From contig JBCCHV010000007.1 in the NCBI GenBank assembly GCA_039028635.1, forward strand, positions 1 to 64,000: 64,000 nt of DNA, in the 5' to 3' direction. This document shows positions 34,813 to 42,441 of the stretch, in pieces. The DNA is from Acidobacteriota bacterium (GTDB taxonomy: Bacteria; Acidobacteriota; Thermoanaerobaculia; Multivoradales; JBCCEF01). The position numbers were made by a program, and so were the translations under genes. The notes under the pieces were generated by a model that was given only the letters and a program-made list of their open reading frames with translations, did no database searches and was not told where the DNA came from. Each line of letters opens with the position of its first letter. Positions within the stretch are counted from its first letter, which is position 1.

Positions 34813-36248
34813 TGCGAAAGATCCGATTGGCCGGTCTGGCCGCCGCCATCCTGTTTTCGTTGTGGCCGGTGTTCGTCCTCCTGCCGGCGCCGCCTGCCGA
34901 CGCCCAGGTGGTCGCCTACGACGCCTGTCGGGACGCCACGGGCAATGCCTTGCTCCGGTACGGCCGCCTTCAGAGCAGCGACAGAGCGCCGGATGGCCGT
35001 CGGGCCGTCCTCAGTTACCGGATGCGCTGCCAGCGCGATCCCTGGCGGGAGTCCGGAACCTCGCCCGAGTGGCCGCTCGACCGGAGCAATCCGGTGGTGG
35101 CCGACGCCTACCGCCAGCGCTACGGCCGGCCCGCCGCCAACACGGGCTGGCGCTTCCGGTGTGCCGACGAGCGCTCCCAGCTCATCAAACGGGCCTACGA
35201 GCAGCGCCATGGCCGGCCGCCAAACGCGCGGGAGACCGAGGACATGCTCGCAACCTGCGGTGCTGGCCTGGACTGGCGGCCGCCGCGGTCGACCGGCTGT
35301 CCTCAGGGGTGGGAGTGCGATCCCGATCTAAGGCCCTGCGATGGTCAGCCGGGCTGTCTCGAGGTCGACGAGATCCTCGATCGGTGCCGGGCAAGCGGCC
35401 GGGTGTTCAGCGATCCCAACTTCGACGGCTGCCGGCGTTACTTCGTGCGGTGGCGCTGCAACGAGGCTCCCCAATGCCTCCCGAAGGTGGCACCGGAGCC
35501 CGAGTCCGACCCACCGGAGCCGGAGGAGCCCGAGACCCCGGCCGACCCGGAACCGGAGCCCGACCAGCCGCAGACGCCGGCGGACCCGGCCGAGCTCGAC
35601 GAGATCCGCCAGCGGCTCGACGGCCTGGAGGCTCGGGTTGATTCGCTGGGCGGCCGTGTCGAGGACCTCGAGCAGGTGCCGGCCGTACCGGAGCCCGAAC
35701 CGGATCCAGCACCCGACCCGGCGCCGGATCCCGAGCCGGAAGAGCCCCAGCCCGTCACTCTGTCGCTGATCCCCGGGTCGTGGGTCGCCACCTCTGGCGA
35801 TTCGGAGCGCGTCTTTGATCTCCCCGACGGGGCCCGCTCGCTAACCGTACGGGCGGTGATCACCGCCTCCGATCCGCCGGCCGGCATCTTCCCGGGCCTG
35901 ATCCGGCTGCGGAGCGGCTCCGGCGTGATCTTGGAGCTCCTCGCAAACACCCGGTATCGGCGCACCGACCGGGTGCTGCTGGACCCACACGACGGCAGCC
36001 ATCGGGCGTGGGCGGGGCGGGCTCGGGCTCTGCGACCTGGCGCTCGTGTGGCGATCGAGCTGCGCGTCGATCTGGTGGCGAGGACGGTGACCTACACCGG
36101 CGGCGGCCAGACGTCGCCGGCTCTGCGGCTGGGGGCGGGCGGTCTTCAGGGTCTCGAGCTCGTCCTGGGGCAACAGCGCGACATCGTCAACGCCTACGTC
36201 CGCCCGCTGGGCTGGCGGTTCGAGCGGGTCGAGGTGGAGGTCGAGTGA
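34809..36248 (+). CDS. Exported Cys-rich protein with Pro/Glu linkers and beta-sandwich end
   Basis: A 479-residue protein from ATG 34809. Signal peptide MMRKIRLAGLAAAILFSLWPV ends at ADA-Q. A Cys-rich region (about 35-220; CPQGWECDPDLRPC, CRRYFVRWRCNEAPQC) is followed by Pro/Glu/Asp linkers, a coiled coil (LDEIRQRLDGLEARVDSLGG), another Pro/Asp linker and a C-terminal beta-sandwich of about 140 residues. The layout resembles an extended cell-surface or periplasmic spacer protein. It shares the Cys-domain style of the gene before. Function unknown. Confidence 0.6.
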   Translation: MMRKIRLAGLAAAILFSLWPVFVLLPAPPADAQVVAYDACRDATGNALLRYGRLQSSDRAPDGRRAVLSYRMRCQRDPWRESGTSPEWPLDRSNPVVADAYRQRYGRPAANTGWRFRCADERSQLIKRAYEQRHGRPPNARETEDMLATCGAGLDWRPPRSTGCPQGWECDPDLRPCDGQPGCLEVDEILDRCRASGRVFSDPNFDGCRRYFVRWRCNEAPQCLPKVAPEPESDPPEPEEPETPADPEPEPDQPQTPADPAELDEIRQRLDGLEARVDSLGGRVEDLEQVPAVPEPEPDPAPDPAPDPEPEEPQPVTLSLIPGSWVATSGDSERVFDLPDGARSLTVRAVITASDPPAGIFPGLIRLRSGSGVILELLANTRYRRTDRVLLDPHDGSHRAWAGRARALRPGARVAIELRVDLVARTVTYTGGGQTSPALRLGAGGLQGLELVLGQQRDIVNAYVRPLGWRFERVEVEVE

Positions 36249-36252
36249 CGCC

Positions 36253-36639
36253 ATGATCGCTCTCTCCCAGCTCGGGGCCCTCCTCGAGCACGTCGACCCC
36301 AAGGTTGCAGGCCTGATCGCGCTTGCGGTGGCGCTGGTCGTCCTTTCCGGCCTCCTGACAAGGGTGATCGGCCAGCGGAACCAGCTCCAGAGCCAGACCT
36401 CGCAGGACCTGGTGGCCCTCGCAGGCACGGCGGCGAAGGGGTTGGCCGAGACCTACCAGCGCGAGGTGGAGGCTCTGCTGGAGAGGCTCGCGCGCACCGA
36501 GCGGCGGCTCGAGGAGGCTGAGCAAGAGATCGAGCAGCTCAAGCAGGAGGTGGAAGCCTGCAAGGCAAGTCACCGGCGAGCGCTGGATGAGGCGGAGTGT
36601 CTCCGTAGGCAGCTCGAAGAGGCGAGGGGTGCCGCATGA
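36253..36639 (+). CDS. Membrane-anchored coiled-coil lysis protein (holin or spanin-like)
   Basis: A 128-residue protein. One transmembrane helix (about 17-38, VAGLIALAVALVVLSGLLTRV) is followed by a long coiled coil (VEALLERLARTERRLEEAEQ and onward). Its position directly before the endolysin gene suggests a lysis role. The single helix plus coiled coil looks more like an inner-membrane spanin than a canonical holin. The stop overlaps ATG 36636. Confidence 0.55.
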   Translation: MIALSQLGALLEHVDPKVAGLIALAVALVVLSGLLTRVIGQRNQLQSQTSQDLVALAGTAAKGLAETYQREVEALLERLARTERRLEEAEQEIEQLKQEVEACKASHRRALDEAECLRRQLEEARGAA

Positions 36640-37142
36640 TCCATCCCCTACACCTCCGCCGCGCCATCTGGGACGCGCTTCGCCAGATGGGCAGCAAGTT
36701 CGCCACGGACGCCGCTCTCCAGCTCCTCTTGTTGATTGCGGCTCACGAGAGTCGAGCTGGTCGGTACCTCTGGCAGGTGGACGCCGACGGAAAGCCTCGG
36801 GGTCCCGCCTTGGGCATCTTCCAGATGGAGGCCGCCACCCACCGGGATCTGTGGCTCAACTACGTCCGGTGGAAGCCGGACTACCACGCCATCCTGGCGA
36901 TGGCTCTCGGTCGCAACGGCGGGACGCTCGAGGACTTGATCGCCATCGGCGAGCGAGCCCTCCCGGTCAACCTCCGGTACGCGACGACGGTCGCCCGCCT
37001 GCAGCTCTGGCGCCATCCGAAGCCTCTACCGGCGCCCGCCGACATCGAAGGGCTCGCCCGGTACTGGCATGCCGCCTGGTGTAAGGGCTGTGCGGGGACG
37101 GTCGAGGAGGCCATCGCCAACTATCGGCGGTACGTGTTATGA
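36636..37142 (+). CDS. Endolysin, lysozyme/transglycosylase-like
   Basis: A 168-residue protein. LLLIAAHESRAGRY supplies the probable catalytic Glu (about 38), and PALGIFQMEAATHRDLW matches the G.FQM..AT region of phage muramidases and lytic transglycosylases. There is no signal peptide, so release would need the upstream membrane protein. It is coupled to small ORF 37139. Confidence 0.7.
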   Translation: MIHPLHLRRAIWDALRQMGSKFATDAALQLLLLIAAHESRAGRYLWQVDADGKPRGPALGIFQMEAATHRDLWLNYVRWKPDYHAILAMALGRNGGTLEDLIAIGERALPVNLRYATTVARLQLWRHPKPLPAPADIEGLARYWHAAWCKGCAGTVEEAIANYRRYVL

Positions 37143-37309
37143 CGCTGCGCCGCGAGCGTTTCAAGCTCTTCGAGCAGGCATGCGTCCGCGAGCGCGGCGG
37201 CTACCATCGGCACCTCAAGCGATCGCTCAACCGGCGAGAGAGGCGCCGAGCTCGCCGCTGGCCTGATTGTCCGCCCGCGTACCGCAGGTTCAGGGGTTAC
37301 GAGCTCTGA
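37139..37309 (+). CDS. Small very basic protein in lysis cassette
   Basis: A 56-codon ORF starting at ATG 37139 in an ATGA overlap with the endolysin stop. About a third of residues are Arg (RRERRRARRWPDC). Its 3' part overlaps the patatin gene by 43 bases. No family recognised; translation is supported by the coupled start. Confidence 0.45.
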   Translation: MTLRRERFKLFEQACVRERGGYHRHLKRSLNRRERRRARRWPDCPPAYRRFRGYEL

Positions 37310-38205
37310 TCCTCACCGAGCCCTCGCCACCAGCGAAGCTCGCCCAGGTCCGCGCCGTCGCCTTCGAGGGCGGCGGCATCAACGGCCTAGCGTACCTGCC
37401 CATCATCGAGGCCCTCGAAGACTGGGGCATCCGCCCCGACCACCTCGCCGGCACCTCGGCCGGCGCGATCACCGCCATGCTCTGGGCTCTCGGCTACGAC
37501 GCCCAGGCGCTTCGCCGGGTGATGCTCGAGACGCCCTGGGATCGGTTCACCGCCTCGAGCTGGCTGGCGGCCCTCTGGCGCTTGATCACCCGTGGCGGGG
37601 CGCTGTCGCTCGACTATCCGCACCGCTGGCTCCGGGAGCGGGTGCTCGAGGCCGGCTTTCGCGACCCTGACCTCACCTTCGCGCAGCTCGTCGACGAACG
37701 CGGTGTACGCCTCTCTGTGGCCGTCACGCTCTACGGGCGACTCGGAGGACGCGCGAGGGCTCAGGCGGACGTGCTGGACCACCTGGCGGCCGACGACGTG
37801 CCGATTGCAACGGCGGTGCTGGCGTCGATGGCGGTGCCGGTGGTATGGCCGCCGGTGCGCATCGGTGATCACTGGTGCTGCGACGGGGGCGTGGTCGCGA
37901 ATCACCCGCTTCACGTCTTCGAGGGTTTGCCGCCCGAGCAGATCCTTGGGCTGAGGCTCGATGAGGGCGAGGACGAGGGAGAGCTGCAGCCGTACCGGCC
38001 GGGGCTGCTAGGGATGGTGCGGAGCTTGGTGCCGCTGATGCGGCGGCTCGCGAACCGGGCTCATGTGCCGGAGGAGCTGTGGGGCCGGGTGGTGCCCATT
38101 GGCGTCAGCGGATCGAAGGGGCTCGACTTCGACGTCGACGAGCAGCGGGTGAAGGGGCTCGAGGACTGCGGGAGGGCGGCCCTCGAGAAGTGGCTGGCGG
38201 GCTGA
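37267..38205 (+). CDS. Patatin-like phospholipase
   Basis: A 312-residue protein with the complete patatin set: oxyanion FEGGGINGLAYL (about 34-45), nucleophile elbow GTSAG (about 64-68) and Asp in CCDGGVVANHPL (DGG about 203). It would hydrolyse membrane phospholipids. The start is TTG 37267. Encoding it directly after the endolysin suggests help in lysis or envelope disruption; a lysogen-expressed toxin or defence effector is an alternative. Confidence 0.85.
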   Translation: MSARVPQVQGLRALILTEPSPPAKLAQVRAVAFEGGGINGLAYLPIIEALEDWGIRPDHLAGTSAGAITAMLWALGYDAQALRRVMLETPWDRFTASSWLAALWRLITRGGALSLDYPHRWLRERVLEAGFRDPDLTFAQLVDERGVRLSVAVTLYGRLGGRARAQADVLDHLAADDVPIATAVLASMAVPVVWPPVRIGDHWCCDGGVVANHPLHVFEGLPPEQILGLRLDEGEDEGELQPYRPGLLGMVRSLVPLMRRLANRAHVPEELWGRVVPIGVSGSKGLDFDVDEQRVKGLEDCGRAALEKWLAG

Positions 38206-38218
38206 TCAAAAGTTGCAG

Positions 38219-38458
38219 CTAGCGGGACCTGTTGCCCTGTTCGGCAATCCGGGCGCCCAAGTGGGCGCCAATGCCCTCCGCGAAGCGCCGGAACTCGGAC
38301 CTGTCCTCGGCTGCGAGACGCCCGACGACTCGAAACTCAATCTCGACCCCGAGGCCGTCCCAGTCGTAGCAGTAACGGCTGCGGCCCCGCATGTTGGCCC
38401 AGAGGACCAGCGCGCTTCGATGAAGCCGGCGAAGTCGGCGGCGAATCCGAGCCGCCAC
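38219..38458 (-). CDS. Small basic hypothetical protein
   Basis: A 79-residue protein with an Arg-rich start (MAARIRRRLRRLHRSALVLW). It begins at GTG 38458, sharing one base with the upstream stop. YCYDWDGLGVEIEFRVVG could be a beta segment. It converges with the patatin gene, leaving only 13 bases between stops. Confidence 0.45.
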   Translation of the reverse strand: MAARIRRRLRRLHRSALVLWANMRGRSRYCYDWDGLGVEIEFRVVGRLAAEDRSEFRRFAEGIGAHLGARIAEQGNRSR

Positions 38459-38976
38459 TACGCCCGCCCCTCGGCGTAGCGAAGGAGCTCGCGCAAGCGC
38501 GCGTCCAGGGTTACCAGCGAGTTGGCAAAGGTGACCTGTGCGGGCGGCATCTTGCCTCGGTACGGCGCTCCGGTCTTGTAGAGGAGGACGTACGGGGAGC
38601 GCACGGCCCCGATGGCCTCCTCATCCAACTCGCCGTCGACGACGGCGATCGTCGCCTCGCCGTCTGCACTGGCGGGCTGGGCTCCGCGAAAACCCGAGGC
38701 ACGGAGCTCTCGCCAGATCTCGTCACGCTCGGAGACGACGGCCACCGGAGAGGTCAGGAGCCGTGATTCGCGGCCGGCCTCTACGACGAGGTGCTCCAGG
38801 CTGGCGATACGGCCGCCGGAAATCGCATGGAGCCGGTTCTCGATCTCAGCCTGGACGTTTCGGGCTGCGGCCTTGGCGGCCGCTGATCGAGCCCGCAGGG
38901 ACTGAACAAAAGCGACGATGCCGGTAATGATGCCGGCTGCGCCGGTCAGGGTCTCAGGGGTAAGGGTGATGGACAT
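38458..38976 (-). CDS. Membrane-anchored hypothetical protein
   Basis: A 172-residue protein; the start at 38976 has GGAGAAGCT before it. Residues about 8-28 (TGAAGIITGIVAFVQSLRA) form a transmembrane helix, followed by an Ala/Glu helix and a globular end (IAVVDGELDEEAIGAVRSPYVLLY). A hairpin GCCGCCC/GGGCGGC sits just before the ribosome-binding site (38987-39004). No family recognised. Confidence 0.5.
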   Translation of the reverse strand: MSITLTPETLTGAAGIITGIVAFVQSLRARSAAAKAAARNVQAEIENRLHAISGGRIASLEHLVVEAGRESRLLTSPVAVVSERDEIWRELRASGFRGAQPASADGEATIAVVDGELDEEAIGAVRSPYVLLYKTGAPYRGKMPPAQVTFANSLVTLDARLRELLRYAEGRA

Positions 38977-39146
38977 AGCTTCTCCTTCTGCCGCCCGTCG
39001 GGGCGGCACCTTTGGGTTGTCTTGGCCTGGCGGGTCGGCTCGTCCGACCCCGGCCTCAATCCCCTCTGCTGCGGCGGGGCAATCGTTGGGCTGGCGCCTG
39101 TCCCAGCGTCCCGCGGTGGCGAGGCGTTGGAGCTGGCGTCAGCCGC
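38977..39146 (-). other. Intergenic leader between two reverse-strand genes
   Basis: No gene is visible in these 170 bases. The sequence is GC-rich with several hairpins, the last ending 10 bases before the start at 38976. It may form a structured leader or hold a promoter. Confidence 0.35.
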
Positions 39147-39533
39147 CTAGGCGTTGCTGGCCTCGATCTCGGCCGTCATGATCTCGATGGCCTCTGCGTC
39201 GCCGATTTGTTCCAAAATCGCTAGACGCTCCTCGTCGTCCCGCGCGTCGGCGAGGTCGGCGGCCCACTGCTGCTCCTCGGCGGTATCCGGGTCCCAAGCA
39301 CCAGCGCTGATGCGGTAGATCGGGACCTCGATGCCGGCCTCGATCGCTGCCGCAAGTCGGTGCGTGCCGGAAAGAGCCATCGTCTCGTCGAGCACCAGGA
39401 TCGAGCGGCCAATCCAGCCCTCAGCGCGCATCGACTCGGCCAGCGCCTCGACCTTGCACTCGTCGTGGACTTCGTGCAGCGCCTCAAGGCGCTGCGGGTC
39501 GATGGTGTCGTGCTCGTTGATGATGATCGTCAT
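39147..39533 (-). CDS. ParB/sulfiredoxin-fold protein
   Basis: A 128-residue protein. ALAESMRAEGWIGRSILVLD followed by ALSGTHRLAAA is the ParB-like N-terminal pattern (R..L...I..P......D....G.HR). There is no HTH DNA-binding domain, so it is the short phage form, often a nuclease or NTP-binding regulator. It is transcribed leftward from the divergent operator region at 39.57-39.65 kb with GGAGAACAGCC before the ATG. Confidence 0.7.
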   Translation of the reverse strand: MTIIINEHDTIDPQRLEALHEVHDECKVEALAESMRAEGWIGRSILVLDETMALSGTHRLAAAIEAGIEVPIYRISAGAWDPDTAEEQQWAADLADARDDEERLAILEQIGDAEAIEIMTAEIEASNA

Positions 39534-39571
39534 GGCTGTTCTCCGTTTCCTTGTCCGCCTTCGATGGTCAA

Positions 39572-39600
39572 ATAATATTCCGAATATTTTTTGATGTCAA
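39572..39600 (-). promoter_or_regulatory. Strong sigma70-type promoter, leftward
   Basis: On the reverse strand, TTGACA (39600-39595) and TATTAT (39577-39572) are separated by exactly 17 bases. It drives the ParB-like gene. One ATATTCCGAATAT palindrome overlaps its -10 and spacer, so a bound repressor would block it. Confidence 0.75.
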
Positions 39601-39615
39601 GGATATTCCGAATAT
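39575..39615. promoter_or_regulatory. Two identical 13-base palindromic operators
   Basis: ATATTCCGAATAT occurs at 39575-39587 and 39603-39615, 28 bases apart, each followed by TTTTTTGA. The first overlaps the leftward -10. The second lies directly before the rightward -35. The likely ligand is the HTH protein at 39655. Confidence 0.75.
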
Positions 39616-39618
39616 TTT

Positions 39619-39648
39619 TTGACGAATCGTCTCGTCCGGTGCTATCTT
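39619..39648 (+). promoter_or_regulatory. Rightward promoter producing a leaderless mRNA
   Basis: TTGACG (39619-39624), an 18-base spacer and TATCTT (39643-39648). Transcription should begin at about 39655, the first base of the start codon, as in lambda cI from PRM. Confidence 0.6.
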
Positions 39649-39654
39649 GAGGTC

Positions 39655-39924
39655 ATGGAGGAGCGCGAATACCAGGCCATCGGCGAGATCGTCTTGCCCG
39701 AACTGCTTGAGGAGGATGCCCGGACACTCCTCGACATCTGGCGCGCCCGCCATGGCCTCCTGAAGCAGGGCGACTTCGCCGCAGCGATAGGGCGATCCCA
39801 GTCGCAGGTCTCGAAGGCGCTCCGCCGGGACAGTCCTGAGCTCTGGGCTCCCGTCGCCGAGCGCATTAAGGCGATCACCGGGATTGACCTCAAGGCCGCT
39901 CCGGCGGCCGAGGAGTTGAAATGA
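39655..39924 (+). CDS. HTH regulator, candidate lysogeny repressor
   Basis: An 89-residue protein. GLLKQGDFAAAIGRSQSQVSKALRR is a helix-turn-helix. The start at ATG 39655 follows the predicted promoter with no room for a leader. It is divergent from the ParB-like gene across two identical palindromes, the classic geometry of an autoregulated switch. It is coupled to the gene at 39921. Confidence 0.7.
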   Translation: MEEREYQAIGEIVLPELLEEDARTLLDIWRARHGLLKQGDFAAAIGRSQSQVSKALRRDSPELWAPVAERIKAITGIDLKAAPAAEELK

Positions 39925-40310
39925 TGGAGACTGTCGAGGTCCGCACCGGGCAGGCAGGCAAGCCCTCGCGCCTGACCGTCGTCTGGAGAGGGTCCATCGA
40001 GCTCGATTTGCCAGATCCCCTGCGCGCCAACAACGCTTACGTCAGGGCCACCGCCGAAACCTATGAGCCTCTGGTGCGTGTGCCGGCGCTCCTCGGCACG
40101 CACGCCAACGGTAAACAGATCTTTGCCGTGGAGCTGCCGAACAGCCTTGGCCAGCCTCGTTGGACCAGCTTGACGGCAGAGAGCTACTCCTACTCGCCGC
40201 GAGGTGATGCCATTGGCTGCCGAGAGGCTGAAAACGAAGACGGCTCCTTGACCTCGCCCGAGGTGGTGGCGGCGATCGACGCAGCCCTGGCTGCCGAGAG
40301 CTCCGGCTAG
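39921..40310 (+). CDS. Hypothetical protein co-transcribed with repressor
   Basis: A 129-residue protein starting at ATG 39921, overlapping the HTH gene stop. RLTVVWRGSIELDLPDPLRAN and KQIFAVELPNSLGQPRWTSL suggest a beta-rich fold. No family recognised. It converges with the 40307 gene, overlapping by 4 bases. Confidence 0.5.
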   Translation: MMETVEVRTGQAGKPSRLTVVWRGSIELDLPDPLRANNAYVRATAETYEPLVRVPALLGTHANGKQIFAVELPNSLGQPRWTSLTAESYSYSPRGDAIGCREAENEDGSLTSPEVVAAIDAALAAESSG

Positions 40311-40570
40311 CACTCCGACCATCCGCCCTCGAGACGCCTGAGCATCGCTAGGCACTCGTCGTAGTCCTCAATCATCTGCGCCCTCTGGATGAGGTCGAGG
40401 CGCTCGGCCTCTGATACCTCGCCCGCCCGAAAGCGGGCGATCTCCTCATCGGTGGGTCGATGCCAGGGACGGCCGTCTCTGAATCGCTCGAGCAGCGCTC
40501 TGATGGCCAGGTCTCGGTGTAGCGCGACGCGTAAGTCTTTGGGGAGCGGGAGGTGATCGAGTAGTCCCAT
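40307..40570 (-). CDS. Hypothetical acidic helical protein
   Basis: An 87-residue protein. ATG 40570 is chosen because the upstream gene ends at 40572. The sequence is mainly helical (LPKDLRVALHRDLAIRALLE, RFRAGEVSEAERLDLIQ). No motif recognised. Confidence 0.5.
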   Translation of the reverse strand: MGLLDHLPLPKDLRVALHRDLAIRALLERFRDGRPWHRPTDEEIARFRAGEVSEAERLDLIQRAQMIEDYDECLAMLRRLEGGWSEC

Positions 40571-40571
40571 G

Positions 40572-40829
40572 TTAGAGAGGATGCGCGAGCTCCAGAGATT
40601 GTTGAAGGCGATCGAGAAGATTTTCGATTTCCTCGCTCTCCGCGCCCTCCGGGCAGCGGTGATCGCTGCCATCAGGCCCGAGCTCGAGCGAGCCGCCGCA
40701 GGTGTCACAGCTCCAGGCTGCAACGCATTGGCACGTCCACTGGTCTGATCCGCAACCCGAGCGAGGAGACTCGTAGGCCGCGACGTAGGCGTCGGTGTCG
40801 TCGAGGTTGGTGATGTCGTGCTCGTCCAT
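40572..40829 (-). CDS. Small zinc-ribbon-like protein
   Basis: An 85-residue acidic protein with CGSDQWTCQC and CDTCGG...HRCP, enough for one or two zinc sites, then a short helix. It is followed after one base by ATG 40570. Confidence 0.5.
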   Translation of the reverse strand: MDEHDITNLDDTDAYVAAYESPRSGCGSDQWTCQCVAAWSCDTCGGSLELGPDGSDHRCPEGAESEEIENLLDRLQQSLELAHPL

Positions 40830-40868
40830 GTCTCTACCGACACGGTGCCGAGCGGGAAGGGGGAGGCG

Positions 40869-41756
40869 CTAGTCTTTTGATCGCGCCAGCTTGCTCCGAC
40901 GGGTTGTCACCGCGTCGTAAGAGCGGCCGAGGTCCTCAGCGATCCGCCGGCTCGTTACTCCTTGTTCGACCAGCTCGAGCAATCGGGCATCCTCCTCGTC
41001 CGTCCAGCGGGGCCGAGGTTGAGGGCGAGCCTCCCGCTCCTGCAGAGAGCACAGCGCGCGCACGACGTGGCCGATCAGGCCCGGCGTGACGCTGTAGGCC
41101 TTGGCGAGCTCGTGGCTCGATTCGCCGGCAAGCCAGCGGCGGGCGATCTTTTTGTTGCGCGCGGCGATCTCTGGCGACCCCTGGCCGCGCTTGGTCTTCG
41201 CCATCTTGGCCCTCACCTCGGGACGTCGGGCCGTGGTCCGCCCCTGGGCCGCCACGTCGTCAGGGAGCTTGCTGGGCTTGTACTCCTGATAAAGGCGGTT
41301 GGTGCCCTCAGTGATGGGCCCCACGCCGAGGGCTTTGCGCCAGTGATACACAAGGGTCTCGCTGACGCCCCAGTGGTGGGCCACGGCGATCTCCGACTCT
41401 GTCCGCACCGCCCGGGCCAGATCGTCCGTCACGATCGGCGAGTGCCTGCCAGTCTTGAGGACCCGCGGCCAAGAGATGGGGGCATCCGTGTACCCGCCGA
41501 CGACCTGCTCGCAGTGACGATAGTGGCAGTAGAGCCGGCTGCGTCGACGGGCAAGCGGAGCCACGTACGGGCCAGCGATGAGGTCGAGGCGGCCTTCGAT
41601 GGACGCCTCGCCGAGGAGTCCGAGCTTGCTCCGGCGGATCTCCACGGCTCTGAGTGTGCGGTTTAGGGAGCGGGCGATTTCGGCGTCGCTCATCCCTGCC
41701 TCGACCAGGGTTGCGAGAGTCTCTTCGTGTTCGCCGGTCCAGCGGCGGCCCCTCAA
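40869..41756 (-). CDS. Multi-HTH regulator with SANT-like domains at both ends
   Basis: A 295-residue protein. The N-terminus (RRWTGEHEETLATLVEAGMS...LRAVEIRRSKLGL) and C-terminus (PRWTDEEDARLLELVEQGVT...YDAVTTRRSKLARS) are two copies of one SANT/Myb-like unit. Two homeodomain-like helices lie between (EIAVAHHWGVSETLVYHWRK and SHELAKAYSVTPGLIGHVV). TTG 41756 is chosen because the upstream gene ends at 41761. It probably binds DNA at several half-sites and may control late or accessory operons. Confidence 0.65.
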   Translation of the reverse strand: MRGRRWTGEHEETLATLVEAGMSDAEIARSLNRTLRAVEIRRSKLGLLGEASIEGRLDLIAGPYVAPLARRRSRLYCHYRHCEQVVGGYTDAPISWPRVLKTGRHSPIVTDDLARAVRTESEIAVAHHWGVSETLVYHWRKALGVGPITEGTNRLYQEYKPSKLPDDVAAQGRTTARRPEVRAKMAKTKRGQGSPEIAARNKKIARRWLAGESSHELAKAYSVTPGLIGHVVRALCSLQEREARPQPRPRWTDEEDARLLELVEQGVTSRRIAEDLGRSYDAVTTRRSKLARSKD

Positions 41757-41760
41757 GAGG

Positions 41761-42018
41761 TTATCCGCGCTTCTCGACGAGGCGTCGCCCCTCCCGTTGC
41801 GGGAAGGACTGGAAGGAGCCGGCGACGTAGAGGGCGAACTGCTGAGTATCGAGGTTGCGCACCAGGAGACCGGAGCGTCGACCGTCAGCGCTCTCCACCG
41901 GGAAAAGGCCCTCCCAGTTGGGGCGGTTGAACTCGGTCGAGGCCCAATGTGCCGCGTCGGAGGCGGCAATCCAGGACGGCTTATTTGGGGCGCGGAAGGT
42001 ATCGCGCGAAGGCTTCAT
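41761..42018 (-). CDS. Hypothetical protein
   Basis: An 85-residue protein with several Trp (KPSWIAASDAAHWASTEF, PNWEGLFPVE). RRSGLLVRNLDTQQFALYVAGSF looks like a small beta domain. It lies upstream of, and is probably co-transcribed with, the multi-HTH gene. Confidence 0.45.
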   Translation of the reverse strand: MKPSRDTFRAPNKPSWIAASDAAHWASTEFNRPNWEGLFPVESADGRRSGLLVRNLDTQQFALYVAGSFQSFPQREGRRLVEKRG

Positions 42019-42041
42019 CGGGCGAGTGTAGCAGGAGGCCT

Positions 42042-42428
42042 CTATCCCCCCAGGGGCACCACCCTCACCAGGCGCAGCGCCAGCGCCGGCTCGTGCATCG
42101 TCGCCACCGCCGGAGCCCCCTGGCGGAGCTCGAGCTCCTGGAGCAGCCTCCCGGGGCGTAGCCGGGTCACTACTTCGCGCCCATCGGCCAGCCGCCTCAC
42201 CTCGACAGTCACGGTCTGACCGTCGACAGCGACCAGGTGGAGTCCGACGGCACCCATCCCGGTATGCTTGGTCGACCCGTCAGACTCCGCGGTGATGTAG
42301 ACGCGGCCGGTTGCCTTGCCGTGGACGACGGTCTCGATCCAGGCGCCATAGTCCGGCGGTGAGGCCTGAGAGGGCGTCCAGGACGAAAAGATCAGGATGG
42401 CGGCGGCCAGAACGGTGAGTCGTAGCAT
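42042..42428 (-). CDS. Exported hypothetical protein
   Basis: A 128-residue protein with signal peptide MLRLTVLAAAILIFSSWTPSQA. The mature part is beta-rich (GRVYITAESDGST, VTVEVRRLADGREVVTRL). It follows the other exported gene at 42442 by 13 bases; both would act outside the cytoplasm of the lysogen. Confidence 0.6.
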   Translation of the reverse strand: MLRLTVLAAAILIFSSWTPSQASPPDYGAWIETVVHGKATGRVYITAESDGSTKHTGMGAVGLHLVAVDGQTVTVEVRRLADGREVVTRLRPGRLLQELELRQGAPAVATMHEPALALRLVRVVPLGG

Positions 42429-42441
42429 CAGGTGTCTCCGG

